A model generated the notes under the pieces. It saw only the letters and a program-made list of their open reading frames with translations, did not search any database and was not told the DNA's origin. The position numbers were made by a program, and so were the translations under genes. A DNA stretch of 64,000 nucleotides. It comes from Planctomycetes bacterium GWF2_41_51 (GTDB lineage Bacteria > Planctomycetota > Phycisphaerae > Sedimentisphaerales > UBA12454). The stretch is taken from positions 1 through 64,000 of the forward strand of contig MHXZ01000070.1 in NCBI GenBank assembly GCA_001825665.1, in the 5' to 3' direction. Below, piece by piece: positions 25,006 through 34,397 of this stretch (the stretch's first letter is position 1; the number at the start of each line of letters is the position of its first letter).

Positions 25006-27000
25006 TTAAATAGTAACGTCAACAGTTTTATCTATTATTTGTTTCTGCTCGTTTTTAATTTCTCCGGGGGGTAATTTTTGATACCAAAAAATATATAGTC
25101 CTATCATAGAAATTACGAAAATCACAAATGTTACAATAAAAGACTTGTATGTTCCTACGAGCAACTGCATCGGCATTAACAGGATTGTAACCTGCCAGAA
25201 AAACGCGAACGGCAGCGAAATTAAATCGTTCCTGTTTTCAGACCCAGCTCTGGCTTGCTCCTGTTCAGATAAGATATATTTGAGTTTTCCCCATAAGCCA
25301 AAGGGCTTTACCTTACGATAATAATTTTTTAACACTTCCGGCTCTGTCGGTTTGGTTAAATACGTCCCGATAATACTCGCGATTAACCCTATCGTTATGG
25401 CAAAAAGGAGTTGGTATTTTTCGGGCCATCCAGGCCAGAAGACACGCTGAACGATTGAAGCTATCATCCCAAAGAAAGTGCCAATCGCAAAACCATACCC
25501 ATTAAAACGCCACCAGTACATACGCAGCGCGAACGGTATGATCATTCCGCCGCCCAGACTCATCGTAATCCAGCCCCAAATATCATTTATGCTCTTACTC
25601 GCATATGCCATCAAAAAGGCTAAAACTACCAACAGTACACCGCAACAATAACTTGCCAGAATCAATTCACGGTTTTGGGCTTTGGGACGTATGTATGCCT
25701 GGTAAATATCACGTGTAAAAAACCCTGTCCCCATATTCAAAAAGGCGTTAATTGTGGACATAGCCGCCGCCAGCAAGCCGACCAATAATAATCCACGAAT
25801 TCCAGTGGGTATGCAAGTAAACAGCACCGAAGGCATAATTCTTTCGGGATTTATACCACCGTTATAATTGACAAGGTACAGTTTCGACGACCAACTGCTC
25901 CCCAGCAACGATTTAAGGTTTTGAATCAACTGCTGTGGATACTCTGTGGTGTGATTTGAAATATTGGAAATCAGTCCGGCCCATTCATTCTCTTTCACGT
26001 TAGGCAGATAGGTTTTAATGATATCTGCGGTGCGAGACAATACGGAATGGTCAGGAAACCAATCCCTGACAAGAAAAAGACCAAGAATAACAAAAGCTAT
26101 CATAAGAACCCACCGAATAGCCATCAGCCAGCCACATAAAAAACTTAATAAACCGCATTCGCGGTCGTTGCGAGCCCCGAAATATCTGGGATCATAACCG
26201 TATCCAAGACCCTGTATAATCGTCTTAGCAAGGTAAAACATGGTAATTGCAAATAAACCGTTATATTGTTCGTAACCTTTCGGCATAATCGTGTGGAAAC
26301 TGGGCAGAGAACTACACCATTGGTTATTACCAGTAACCTGACATGCGAGGGCTGCTATGTCACCGTTACCATGAATCTTGATCACAGCCATGATAGTAAC
26401 AGAAATAACGCCGATTATCACAAGCGACATTTGAAATATGTCTGTTACAACAACACCGTAAAACCCGGCGATTACTGTATATAATGTTGTAACTATCACA
26501 AGAAATAATGTGCAAACCCAGGGCTGAAACGGAAAGAATGTTGACAGAAATAAACCGGCCCCAATAAAAGAATACGCCAAAATACCAAGTACTGAAATTA
26601 AAATAGCAACCGCCGAAAGAATCCGGGCAAGATGCGCACCTCTGTCCTGACCAAACCGGAATTTCATCCATTCGGCAACCGTCATACATCCGCTTCGTCG
26701 ATGCCACTTTCCGAGCCACAGCATACAAAATATAAGAACCAACGCGGCCCCGCCCCTGAACTCTACAAACAATCCCCTCGGGCCAAGCATAAAAAGAAAT
26801 GCGGTGATAATCATCGTACCGGTCATATCCAGCCATGCCGCCATACCTGTAACACCCAATGCCCACCACGGTATCTTACGCCCACCCAAAAAATAGTCAT
26901 CCAGACTGTTGGCAGCGCGATTCTTAAGGTACAACGATATCACAATAAGAATGAGTAGATACCCTATTATTATTGCTATATCAACAGGATGTAAGGACAT
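25006..27000 (-). CDS. Sodium:solute symporter family transporter (large form)
   Basis: This 664-aa polytopic membrane protein of the SSS family begins with a hydrophobic helix (DIAIIIGYLLILIVISLYL) followed by the family-typical DDYFLGGRKIPWWALG and a SMLATxM-like GMAAWLDMTGT. About 14 hydrophobic segments follow, with a longer cytoplasmic C-terminus. The start at ATG 27000 is chosen because GGAG lies six bases upstream; an upstream TTG would put that ribosome site inside the gene. It lies between the GH-A enzyme at 22046 and the large GH38-like protein at 27044. Sugar or sugar-acid import is likely; the substrate is not predictable. Confidence 0.88.
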   Translation of the reverse strand: MSLHPVDIAIIIGYLLILIVISLYLKNRAANSLDDYFLGGRKIPWWALGVTGMAAWLDMTGTMIITAFLFMLGPRGLFVEFRGGAALVLIFCMLWLGKWHRRSGCMTVAEWMKFRFGQDRGAHLARILSAVAILISVLGILAYSFIGAGLFLSTFFPFQPWVCTLFLVIVTTLYTVIAGFYGVVVTDIFQMSLVIIGVISVTIMAVIKIHGNGDIAALACQVTGNNQWCSSLPSFHTIMPKGYEQYNGLFAITMFYLAKTIIQGLGYGYDPRYFGARNDRECGLLSFLCGWLMAIRWVLMIAFVILGLFLVRDWFPDHSVLSRTADIIKTYLPNVKENEWAGLISNISNHTTEYPQQLIQNLKSLLGSSWSSKLYLVNYNGGINPERIMPSVLFTCIPTGIRGLLLVGLLAAAMSTINAFLNMGTGFFTRDIYQAYIRPKAQNRELILASYCCGVLLVVLAFLMAYASKSINDIWGWITMSLGGGMIIPFALRMYWWRFNGYGFAIGTFFGMIASIVQRVFWPGWPEKYQLLFAITIGLIASIIGTYLTKPTEPEVLKNYYRKVKPFGLWGKLKYILSEQEQARAGSENRNDLISLPFAFFWQVTILLMPMQLLVGTYKSFIVTFVIFVISMIGLYIFWYQKLPPGEIKNEQKQIIDKTVDVTI

Positions 27001-27043
27001 ATTTATCTCCAACACAAAGAATTAAAGAAACTAAAACATATAA

Positions 27044-29932
27044 TCATAGTGCGATAAACAAAGTAACGATCTCTTTTTTTCTGAGCCGTAAAAGCCATGT
27101 ATCATTTTTCTGCGCCAACTGCTCTCCTCGACGTTCTTCGTCCAAACTTACCTTCGTAATTGAACTAGGCTCAAAAGCCAGCTTAATGAAACCATTGACA
27201 GGATCGCTATTGCTATTCCAGAGACGTAAAATGTAATTATTCACACCTTCTACTTTATAGAATGCTGAAACATGAATGTGTTCATTCGGCGTTATTGACA
27301 AAAATGAATGGCATGCGGGAAGTGTCCCAGATTTCGGTACTCCCTGAATAACCCGTTGTGGTATTTTAAAATCTTCCGCTTCAGCAATCATATGCCCCTT
27401 TTCCCATCCCCCATCATGTATATAAATTGCATACTCAAAATCAATCGACCCTATACAATGTTGGCCCGATTGCCGTTCATATTCTTCAGATGTCATTAAG
27501 CCACGGTTGGCTCGCATATAGGCTCGATGTGTCCTTAACAGGGTAATAGCTAAGGTGCGGCGAGGATCGTCAATCACTTCATATTCGTTTAACCCCTTGC
27601 TAAGGAAAGTAATCCCATTCTTTCCATCTGTCAAAGAAACAAACTTTTTCATTGGTTGCGTAGGATAATGTCCCTCTGCGTTATCGCCTGTACGATACCA
27701 TTGAATATTTCGGCTAACAATATCAAAAGGTGCATCAACAGACACGTTATCTGTTTTAATATCAGTCGGAAACATAACACGCAGACGATGATCTCGCGCG
27801 GCATTGTCTATTCGAGTCTTTATTTCAAGCTTTTTTGCACCTTTACATAAAGTCAAAAAAGTTCTAACCGGTAACGGCACCATCTTTGTTGAACGATTCC
27901 GACCATCTAAATCTGCTTCAACAGGGATATTAATGGTCAGGTCAATTTGCCATGTTGCTCGCAGTGTATTGTTTTCCAGTAACGTCAAAACAGTCGAGTT
28001 ACAAAGAGTGGTTATAGTATAGTCTCTTAAAGGCTTTTTATCCAGGTGGGCAATTCCGATACTGCCGCTATCACAAAAATAATGCATTCCTTTAATACAC
28101 CTTTGGGTTTGCTTATCGGTAATATCAAATGTTCCATTGGAATTAATAGTTACCCGAATAAATTCATTTTGAAGAACACCGTCCGGTTGCGCTATCAGAT
28201 TCCGATCTGGTCCAATCTGTGGCTCAAAAACATATCTTCGCTTGCACGGGCGTAACGCATATGTTCGATACCCAAATGCAGGAATAGTAACATTTACGAG
28301 AATTCTATAACGTAGCATATTTTTATAAGCTGCTGCATTGGAATCAAGCTTCCGCTCAACCTCTATATCAATGGTTTCTTTTTCCAGTATCTCATATTCT
28401 ATTACATTATTTGCTTCATCAACGATATCAAATTGCTGATATGTCACCTTTTGATCGGGATCAGCTTCATCTCGTATTGGACCAGCTCCTGAACATGGTT
28501 CACAAATCATATCACCACAACTAATATTCGGAACATCAATAACAACCTTTTGGACACCACTTTTACTGATAGGTAAGGTATTAAAAATTGTAATCGTGAT
28601 ATCCCTTTCCTTAAAGACAGACGCAGTATTCAGCTTACTCCATATCTCCTCACATGCTTTTCGGCTGCACTCACGTGCAATACTACATACCGCACGAAAA
28701 CGTGCAGGGTTATCTTTATGGGCATCTTCAATCGCAGCACCGCAAATACTGTCATGAGCATGATTTTTCAAAAGTTCAAGCCATGCTCGATTAAACAAAC
28801 TGTGTTCATACGAACCACCTATTATTGAAGATAAACTCGAAAGAGGCTCAGCAACATTAATCAGCTCAACTTCAGCTTCATCATTCATCAACTTCAAAGG
28901 AATGCGGGAAGAGTGAGTCATACCGTATAAGCCATTAAAACAAACTTCTATCGCAGTATATCGCATCTCACCTTTTAGAATCGATAGTTTTTGCGACTCA
29001 ATTCCTTTTTTAATAGCTTTAACATAATCGTCCAGTGAAGTCTGCTGAACAAAATATTTATCCTGAACTTCATTAATTGCTTTTATTAAATCTGGAAGTT
29101 TCGAATAAGGACAGGCATTGTCTTCCATATCTAGCGCCAGGAGATTATTACCAATAATCTGAGGAGATGCTTGTTTAACAAAATGTTTCAAAGCTTTCAA
29201 AATTTCAGTTTTATCATTGTTAAACTCTATTCCTTCATTCTTTAACTGAAATGCTGTTTCGTACATTTTGTCATCAGCCATATGTACGGGCCATTCCTGT
29301 GACACCCACTTAGTTTGGACATCTCGAGGTATTTTATTAAGTACTAATTCATAATGAATAAAGAAAAACCAATTCGTACGTGTTGCCTCATCGAAACAAC
29401 GAATATGATATATTTGTGTACCATCAGCCCCTTCCCACAGGCAAATAGGCGGCACCTGATGTTTATTAGTCCCACGATAAGTCAAAGCTGTATCAATGCC
29501 AAATCCGGAATAAATCTGCGGCAGCTGAGATATCTGCCCATAAGAAGTAGCAGTATAACCTGTGCTTATAGAACCGCCGAATTTATCTGCATATCGCTTA
29601 CCGATAAGAAGATTTCTTATCAGTGCCTCTGGAGCTACAGTTGACATTTCTGGAAGCGTATACCATTTAACCGTAAATAACCGTCCCTGTTGTATTAACC
29701 TCCGAAGTCGTTCAGCATTCTCAGGACGCACTGCTAAATAGTCCTCAATTACAATGGTCCCCCCATCCAGATGGAAACATAAATAGTTCTTATTCTTTTC
29801 CAGTATCTCCAACAATTCATCCATCAGTTCAGTCAATCGCAACAAAGATTGATCCGCAGTGTAACGCCATTCCCTGTCCCAATGGGTACCCGAAATAACA
29901 TGAATGATTGCCTTCTCTTTTGAGTTACTCAT
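27044..29932 (-). CDS. Second large GH38-family protein lacking the nucleophile aspartate
   Basis: This 962-aa cytoplasmic protein has the MngB-type GH38 architecture. It shows SGTHWDREWR with zinc ligands H17 and D19, FHLDGGTIVIEDYLAVRPE, KWYTLPEMSTVAPEALIRN and LKNHAHDSICGA. The nucleophile block reads GYTATSYGQISQLPQIY. The aspartate expected at the fifth position is T129, and the preceding proline is alanine. It is paralogous to the 957-aa protein at 15635 along its whole length but diverged. It is followed at 25006 by a symporter and preceded at 30012 by the URO-D protein with a complete zinc motif. Confidence 0.85.
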   Translation of the reverse strand: MSNSKEKAIIHVISGTHWDREWRYTADQSLLRLTELMDELLEILEKNKNYLCFHLDGGTIVIEDYLAVRPENAERLRRLIQQGRLFTVKWYTLPEMSTVAPEALIRNLLIGKRYADKFGGSISTGYTATSYGQISQLPQIYSGFGIDTALTYRGTNKHQVPPICLWEGADGTQIYHIRCFDEATRTNWFFFIHYELVLNKIPRDVQTKWVSQEWPVHMADDKMYETAFQLKNEGIEFNNDKTEILKALKHFVKQASPQIIGNNLLALDMEDNACPYSKLPDLIKAINEVQDKYFVQQTSLDDYVKAIKKGIESQKLSILKGEMRYTAIEVCFNGLYGMTHSSRIPLKLMNDEAEVELINVAEPLSSLSSIIGGSYEHSLFNRAWLELLKNHAHDSICGAAIEDAHKDNPARFRAVCSIARECSRKACEEIWSKLNTASVFKERDITITIFNTLPISKSGVQKVVIDVPNISCGDMICEPCSGAGPIRDEADPDQKVTYQQFDIVDEANNVIEYEILEKETIDIEVERKLDSNAAAYKNMLRYRILVNVTIPAFGYRTYALRPCKRRYVFEPQIGPDRNLIAQPDGVLQNEFIRVTINSNGTFDITDKQTQRCIKGMHYFCDSGSIGIAHLDKKPLRDYTITTLCNSTVLTLLENNTLRATWQIDLTINIPVEADLDGRNRSTKMVPLPVRTFLTLCKGAKKLEIKTRIDNAARDHRLRVMFPTDIKTDNVSVDAPFDIVSRNIQWYRTGDNAEGHYPTQPMKKFVSLTDGKNGITFLSKGLNEYEVIDDPRRTLAITLLRTHRAYMRANRGLMTSEEYERQSGQHCIGSIDFEYAIYIHDGGWEKGHMIAEAEDFKIPQRVIQGVPKSGTLPACHSFLSITPNEHIHVSAFYKVEGVNNYILRLWNSNSDPVNGFIKLAFEPSSITKVSLDEERRGEQLAQKNDTWLLRLRKKEIVTLFIAL

Positions 29933-30011
29933 TTAATTCTTTTCCTTTGTTATAAACATCATAAGTTACTTATTTTCGATAATATTTAATAAGATATGCA
30001 AAACTCAGATT

Positions 30012-31034
30012 TTAAAAGTTTTTACAAGCTTTAATCATCTCGTATATATTTTCAGGTGGTGTTCCAGCAGGAATTGCACATCCGGCATTCAAAATAAAAC
30101 GGGGAGAATCAGCATAGATTCTCAAAAGTTCATTGACTTTCTCGCTGACTTTAGAAACGGTTCCCATTGCAAGTATTTTGCTCGGATCTATGTTTCCACA
30201 AAAAACCAGTTTACCCGAACATTTTTGATGAATTAAGTTAATATCAGTTTTAAAGTCCAATTCAATAACATCGGCACCAACTGTTGTCATGTCGTCAATA
30301 ATCTTGTCCGCACAGCCGCAAATATGCAGAAGATAAGGTTTGTTCAGACGATGCGCATGTTTGGCAATTGCTTTTTCATAAGGCAACGCAAATTTGCGAT
30401 ACATCTCAGGAGAGATAATATCTGGACTAGCCATGCTATCACCGTTTGAAAGCATATCCACTCCTGTTTGGCTCATCAACTCAATAAATTGTAATGTTAT
30501 TTGCATTGAAAATACAAGAAGTTGATGTATATATTTTTCATTTTGAGGTTCAGATAACTCTATCAACCAATCTTGAACTCCTCGTATCATACTAGCTAAT
30601 GAAAATGGAGCTTGATCACAATTTCCGCGTATGTAAACAACACCATTGGTCTGTTTGGTAATAATCTTACAAGCTTCAAGCCATATTTGTACTCTTTCGT
30701 TCTTGGAAATATCTGGAACTTCTATTTCTTGAATAGCTTCGAGACAGCTTATACGAGACCCTTTCACACGCGCGGGTTCATATTCGGGAAAATCTACCGG
30801 CACACCAACAGCACCTGCTAAAGTACAGGTATCAACGTCGATAACTACACCGTCATATTTATATTTTTCCACCGCATTCAGATGTACCTTGGCGATTGTT
30901 TCAGGGCATGACCGATACTGAACCATACTAACGTTAGACTCATGAACTGCCATCATAAAATTGTGTAGCATAACCGGCGTTCTATCCGGTATGTCCCCGG
31001 CAAGCACGGCTTGAATACGCTCTTTACTATTCAC
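30012..31034 (-). CDS. MtaA/MtbA-like methyltransferase (URO-D family), full zinc motif
   Basis: This 340-aa protein is the most canonical URO-D family member in the window. It starts MNSKERIQAVLAGDIPDRTP, carries ISPEMYRKFALPYEKAI, and has LLHICG with H237 and C239 and a distal C319 in NAGCAIPAGTPPENI. This His-X-Cys...Cys arrangement is the zinc site of methyl-corrinoid:thiol methyltransferases such as MtaA and MtbA. It would therefore be expected to move a methyl group from a corrinoid protein to a thiol. No corrinoid-binding protein gene is seen in the window. It starts upstream of the large GH38-like gene by 79 bp in the same direction. Confidence 0.82.
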   Translation of the reverse strand: MNSKERIQAVLAGDIPDRTPVMLHNFMMAVHESNVSMVQYRSCPETIAKVHLNAVEKYKYDGVVIDVDTCTLAGAVGVPVDFPEYEPARVKGSRISCLEAIQEIEVPDISKNERVQIWLEACKIITKQTNGVVYIRGNCDQAPFSLASMIRGVQDWLIELSEPQNEKYIHQLLVFSMQITLQFIELMSQTGVDMLSNGDSMASPDIISPEMYRKFALPYEKAIAKHAHRLNKPYLLHICGCADKIIDDMTTVGADVIELDFKTDINLIHQKCSGKLVFCGNIDPSKILAMGTVSKVSEKVNELLRIYADSPRFILNAGCAIPAGTPPENIYEMIKACKNF

Positions 31035-31081
31035 TTTATCAATCCTTTAAAATGCTGCAATATGTCGTTATCATTACCTTC

Positions 31082-32356
31082 TTAACAAGGATTATATTCA
31101 ACAGTGAAATTCACTCCGCCATCTGTTGAAACGGCTCGATAGATTTCGAAGTTGCCACTGCCTGCGTATTGTCTGAAAAATGCATATACATTACCGCCAG
31201 CTTCGATAAGAGTCGTACGTCCGGGATCTGTAAAAGCCCCTTGTCGTGTAGTGCCTGAAAATGTAATATGCTGTGCTGTACTTAATTCCGCCTCTTCGTT
31301 CCATAAGTTACCAATGCCGACCGGGAGGGCGGTTACGATTGTGCGAGGGCCGCTGACATACTCGTAGTGGAATACACCTTCACCGCCATAAGCCGTAACA
31401 TTTCCATACGTTGTTATATCTGTAACTGTGCCGCCAAGGCTAAGTGCACCGCCTGTTATATCCAGGGTACTCCCGGATTTTACAGAAAGATTTGTACCTG
31501 ATAGCTTTATCAAACCACCATTGAGATGAACAACACCCGACGAGTACGGATTAGCAGCAGTACCTAACCATAAGAAACCAAGATCCATCTCGCCGCCATC
31601 CATGGTAACTGTAGCGCTGCCGACATTGCCTACAACAAGGCCGCCATTAGCAGTGTTTATAAGACCATTGGTCATCCACAACGTGCATGTAGTGCCGGTA
31701 GCATTAGCCATGTATATAGAGTTATAGCTCCCTGCCTGATTCAATATACTGCCACCACAAAGATTAAGTTTCCCGTCACCCAATCGGCCGATGGTTAGAT
31801 TTCCGCCAAAATTTACCGTACCTGAATAGAGGTACATCTGACCATTGCTGCCGCTGGAATACCCCAAATTTAAAGCATACGGCTCGAATACAGTACTTGC
31901 TCCGGTAATATTCAACTTTCCTATTGATCCTGATGCCGCACCTATCTCCGTGTAAGAACTGGCCGTTACCCAGGCCGTTTTGACAAAAGCACCATTGGTA
32001 AGACTGGTGGTGCAATTGTACCCATTAGCAGAAGCACCCAGCCAGAAGTGACCTTTAACATTAAGCGTCGAACCGCTTCCATCGATGTTCAAATAACACG
32101 TTCCAGCCGGGCGATAAGAATGACCGGCGTATATGGCATCTGTTTGGGCAGTTGTCGTAGAATCAATGAGACACGTATTACTGCCGCCTATAATGACACT
32201 TCCGCTCCCATAGCCGGGGACGCCCGTAGGATACCAATTACCCGCTGTCTTCCATAGATGGTCGCCCGTAGTATCCCTGAATTCTACGGCGCCGTATGCG
32301 TTATGCACCAAGCTAACCATCACCAAAACACCTATACACATTACTCTCTTACTCAT
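31082..32356 (-). CDS. Secreted beta-helix-like protein, probably truncated before a sialidase-like domain
   Basis: This 424-aa protein has a signal peptide (about 1-23, ending HNAYG). About 300 residues of short Gly/Asn-rich repeats follow (for example LNITGAS, LYLYSGTVNFGG-like turns, LNLCGGSILN, VTMDGGEMDLG), as in secreted beta-helical planctomycete proteins. From about residue 345 the composition changes: GRTTLIEAGGNVYAFFRQ and FEIYRAVSTDGGVNFT (S410-T418) look like the first strand and Asp-box of a sialidase/BNR propeller. The protein then stops at 424, far too short for a propeller. It appears to be a truncated version of a longer enzyme or adhesin. Confidence 0.6.
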   Translation of the reverse strand: MSKRVMCIGVLVMVSLVHNAYGAVEFRDTTGDHLWKTAGNWYPTGVPGYGSGSVIIGGSNTCLIDSTTTAQTDAIYAGHSYRPAGTCYLNIDGSGSTLNVKGHFWLGASANGYNCTTSLTNGAFVKTAWVTASSYTEIGAASGSIGKLNITGASTVFEPYALNLGYSSGSNGQMYLYSGTVNFGGNLTIGRLGDGKLNLCGGSILNQAGSYNSIYMANATGTTCTLWMTNGLINTANGGLVVGNVGSATVTMDGGEMDLGFLWLGTAANPYSSGVVHLNGGLIKLSGTNLSVKSGSTLDITGGALSLGGTVTDITTYGNVTAYGGEGVFHYEYVSGPRTIVTALPVGIGNLWNEEAELSTAQHITFSGTTRQGAFTDPGRTTLIEAGGNVYAFFRQYAGSGNFEIYRAVSTDGGVNFTVEYNPC

Positions 32357-32543
32357 TTTGACATCCTTTCAATAAAACACACAAACTAAGCCATTTAGGC
32401 ATGGCCACAAATTACTTCTGCACCATTTCAAAATCTAAACATAACTACTTTCTCTCTATGTGACTGCCTCGATATCTGTGATAAATTTTATTGCTTTAGT
32501 CATGATATTCTTTCAGAACAAGATTTAATATTTTAGTGTTATA

Positions 32544-34346
32544 TTAGTCACCATGAAAAGCACTAGCGGGAAGAGGTGGTAATCCGACCGCTTTACGTAA
32601 CACGACCATTGACCAACACCACCATACGGATTGTTCTCCGTTTCCAGGATCCTGTAAAACCCAGATTTTACTATTAGAATCGTAATTAAAGGCTTCGGCA
32701 TAGAGCTTCGTGGAATTAACTTTCTCAATAAAATCTAACATATTGCAAACCCGATCATACTCTTTCGCCTTAAGACAATAAACCATATCCCATCCTAATG
32801 CCTTGCCTATAATTTGATTTGACATCTGACGACCGAATCTATCTTTATATCCTTCAGGAAGCCATTCACTTGATGTTACACGAGGACCATCCCATTTTAT
32901 TTGCGCTACCCTGTGCCATGTATCAATAGTATTCCTGAAAATCGTGCTATTTACACTTTTCCAGCTGGATGGGATTGGAGCAAGATTAACCCAACTCAAT
33001 CCAGGGAAAGGTTCAGGTTCTCGTCCTGTCGGTAAAAGCATTTCCAGATAAATCTTTTTCCCTTCAAAATCACGTACCATATTCTTATTAATATTTGCAT
33101 TAAGTGTATTTAAACGCGACGACCACAAATTCACATGCTTCAAATCTCCTCGACGTTGAGCGATTGGTATTAAATTTTCCAATGCTGAAGCGACGAATGA
33201 CTGTGTTAAAAAATCATAGGTATGCCAGAAACTGCCATCTCGTGAGTGCTCAAACATTATATTACAAACAACACCGGGTTGTGGCCTGCAAGTTGTGTGA
33301 AAAGACAAATAAGGCGAATCCGTTGAGTGATCCATAAGCCTTGCAATAATATTGTAAGTGTCATCCTCAAACTTTGTATGACCTCTCTGTTGGGCGAGCA
33401 TGCCCCATACCATCAATATATGGGCCTGACCATCAACTTCATCGCCATCACTGATAAGACGGATTTTCTCTTCCGATACCGAGTGCTTCAAATTTCCATA
33501 GTCTAAAACTATTGATAATGTTTTATCAGGATATGGATTTTCAATTTGTCCCTCTTTTTTATAAGCGACCAAAAAACAACTTCCTTCCGGTTTTTCCCGC
33601 GCAAACAATGTAGGCGTTCCTTTATCATCTGGGCACGAGAAGTGAATTTTATAAACCTGCCCCTGCAATAACTTGACCGGCTCTGAGAACTCAATTCGAA
33701 CCCAACTATTGATAATATCTCTACGTATAGCTAAACTTGACTTAGCCCTAACTGTGCCGTTCGTGTCGGTTATATTAATGTCTATGCACTGTGGGTTCGT
33801 TCGATATGCAAAAATATTACAAAAAACTTCAATTGCCGTTAGCATTTCTGAACCAGCAACAAATGTCTGATTGGCACCCAAGCCATTATTTAATTGAGCA
33901 AAAGAGATTGAAGTATCAAGACAGGCCGGTGTATGAGAATACGGCAAAGGTGTTATTGTTTTTTCTCGATGTCCTATGACATGAGCAATTCTACTCATTT
34001 TATTATCAATCGTTCCTTGGATGCAATAGGCAATTAGCTTTTCGGTGCGGTCATATTCTCCAACTTCAAGCAATAATCGTCCAAAACCTCCAACTGTTCG
34101 GGGAAACATACCAGGATATACCCCATTTAAAGACTCATGAAAATATCCATCTGGTTCTATCCGGTTAACCAGACTTGCATAAGTTTCTTTCAAAAGTGTC
34201 TGATGAAAGTCTGATGAAAGTCTTTCTCTGATTGCATTAAGGTTATTTGTGGAATTTGAATCGTGTACATTCTCACCAAAGCTATTTGAAAAAGATAATA
34301 ATAGTATTAGATGGATACAAAATAATACAAAAGTCTTAATGCCCAT
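32544..34346 (-). CDS. Secreted six-hairpin glycosidase-like protein
   Basis: This 600-aa protein has a signal peptide (about 1-24). It contains ESLNGVYPGMFPRTVGGFGRLLLE, a central jelly-roll-like insertion (about 170-290) and a helical half with GQAHILMVWGMLAQQRGH, FEHSRDGSFWHTYDFLTQSF and GEQSVWWCWSMVVLRKA. This pattern of aromatic-rich helices fits an (alpha/alpha)6-barrel glycoside hydrolase or related enzyme. The exact family is not recognised. It is encoded between the truncated beta-helix protein and the GH2 gene (51 bp apart) and is probably periplasmic or extracellular. Confidence 0.55.
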   Translation of the reverse strand: MGIKTFVLFCIHLILLLSFSNSFGENVHDSNSTNNLNAIRERLSSDFHQTLLKETYASLVNRIEPDGYFHESLNGVYPGMFPRTVGGFGRLLLEVGEYDRTEKLIAYCIQGTIDNKMSRIAHVIGHREKTITPLPYSHTPACLDTSISFAQLNNGLGANQTFVAGSEMLTAIEVFCNIFAYRTNPQCIDINITDTNGTVRAKSSLAIRRDIINSWVRIEFSEPVKLLQGQVYKIHFSCPDDKGTPTLFAREKPEGSCFLVAYKKEGQIENPYPDKTLSIVLDYGNLKHSVSEEKIRLISDGDEVDGQAHILMVWGMLAQQRGHTKFEDDTYNIIARLMDHSTDSPYLSFHTTCRPQPGVVCNIMFEHSRDGSFWHTYDFLTQSFVASALENLIPIAQRRGDLKHVNLWSSRLNTLNANINKNMVRDFEGKKIYLEMLLPTGREPEPFPGLSWVNLAPIPSSWKSVNSTIFRNTIDTWHRVAQIKWDGPRVTSSEWLPEGYKDRFGRQMSNQIIGKALGWDMVYCLKAKEYDRVCNMLDFIEKVNSTKLYAEAFNYDSNSKIWVLQDPGNGEQSVWWCWSMVVLRKAVGLPPLPASAFHGD

Positions 34347-34397
34347 TTAAATTTTCCTTAAAAATAAATTAAATAGAATTTGGTTTAAATGTTCTTT

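Noticed and set aside
27001-27015. TTG start for the large symporter
   Set aside because: The first codons of that frame are the GGAG ribosome-binding site for ATG 27000.
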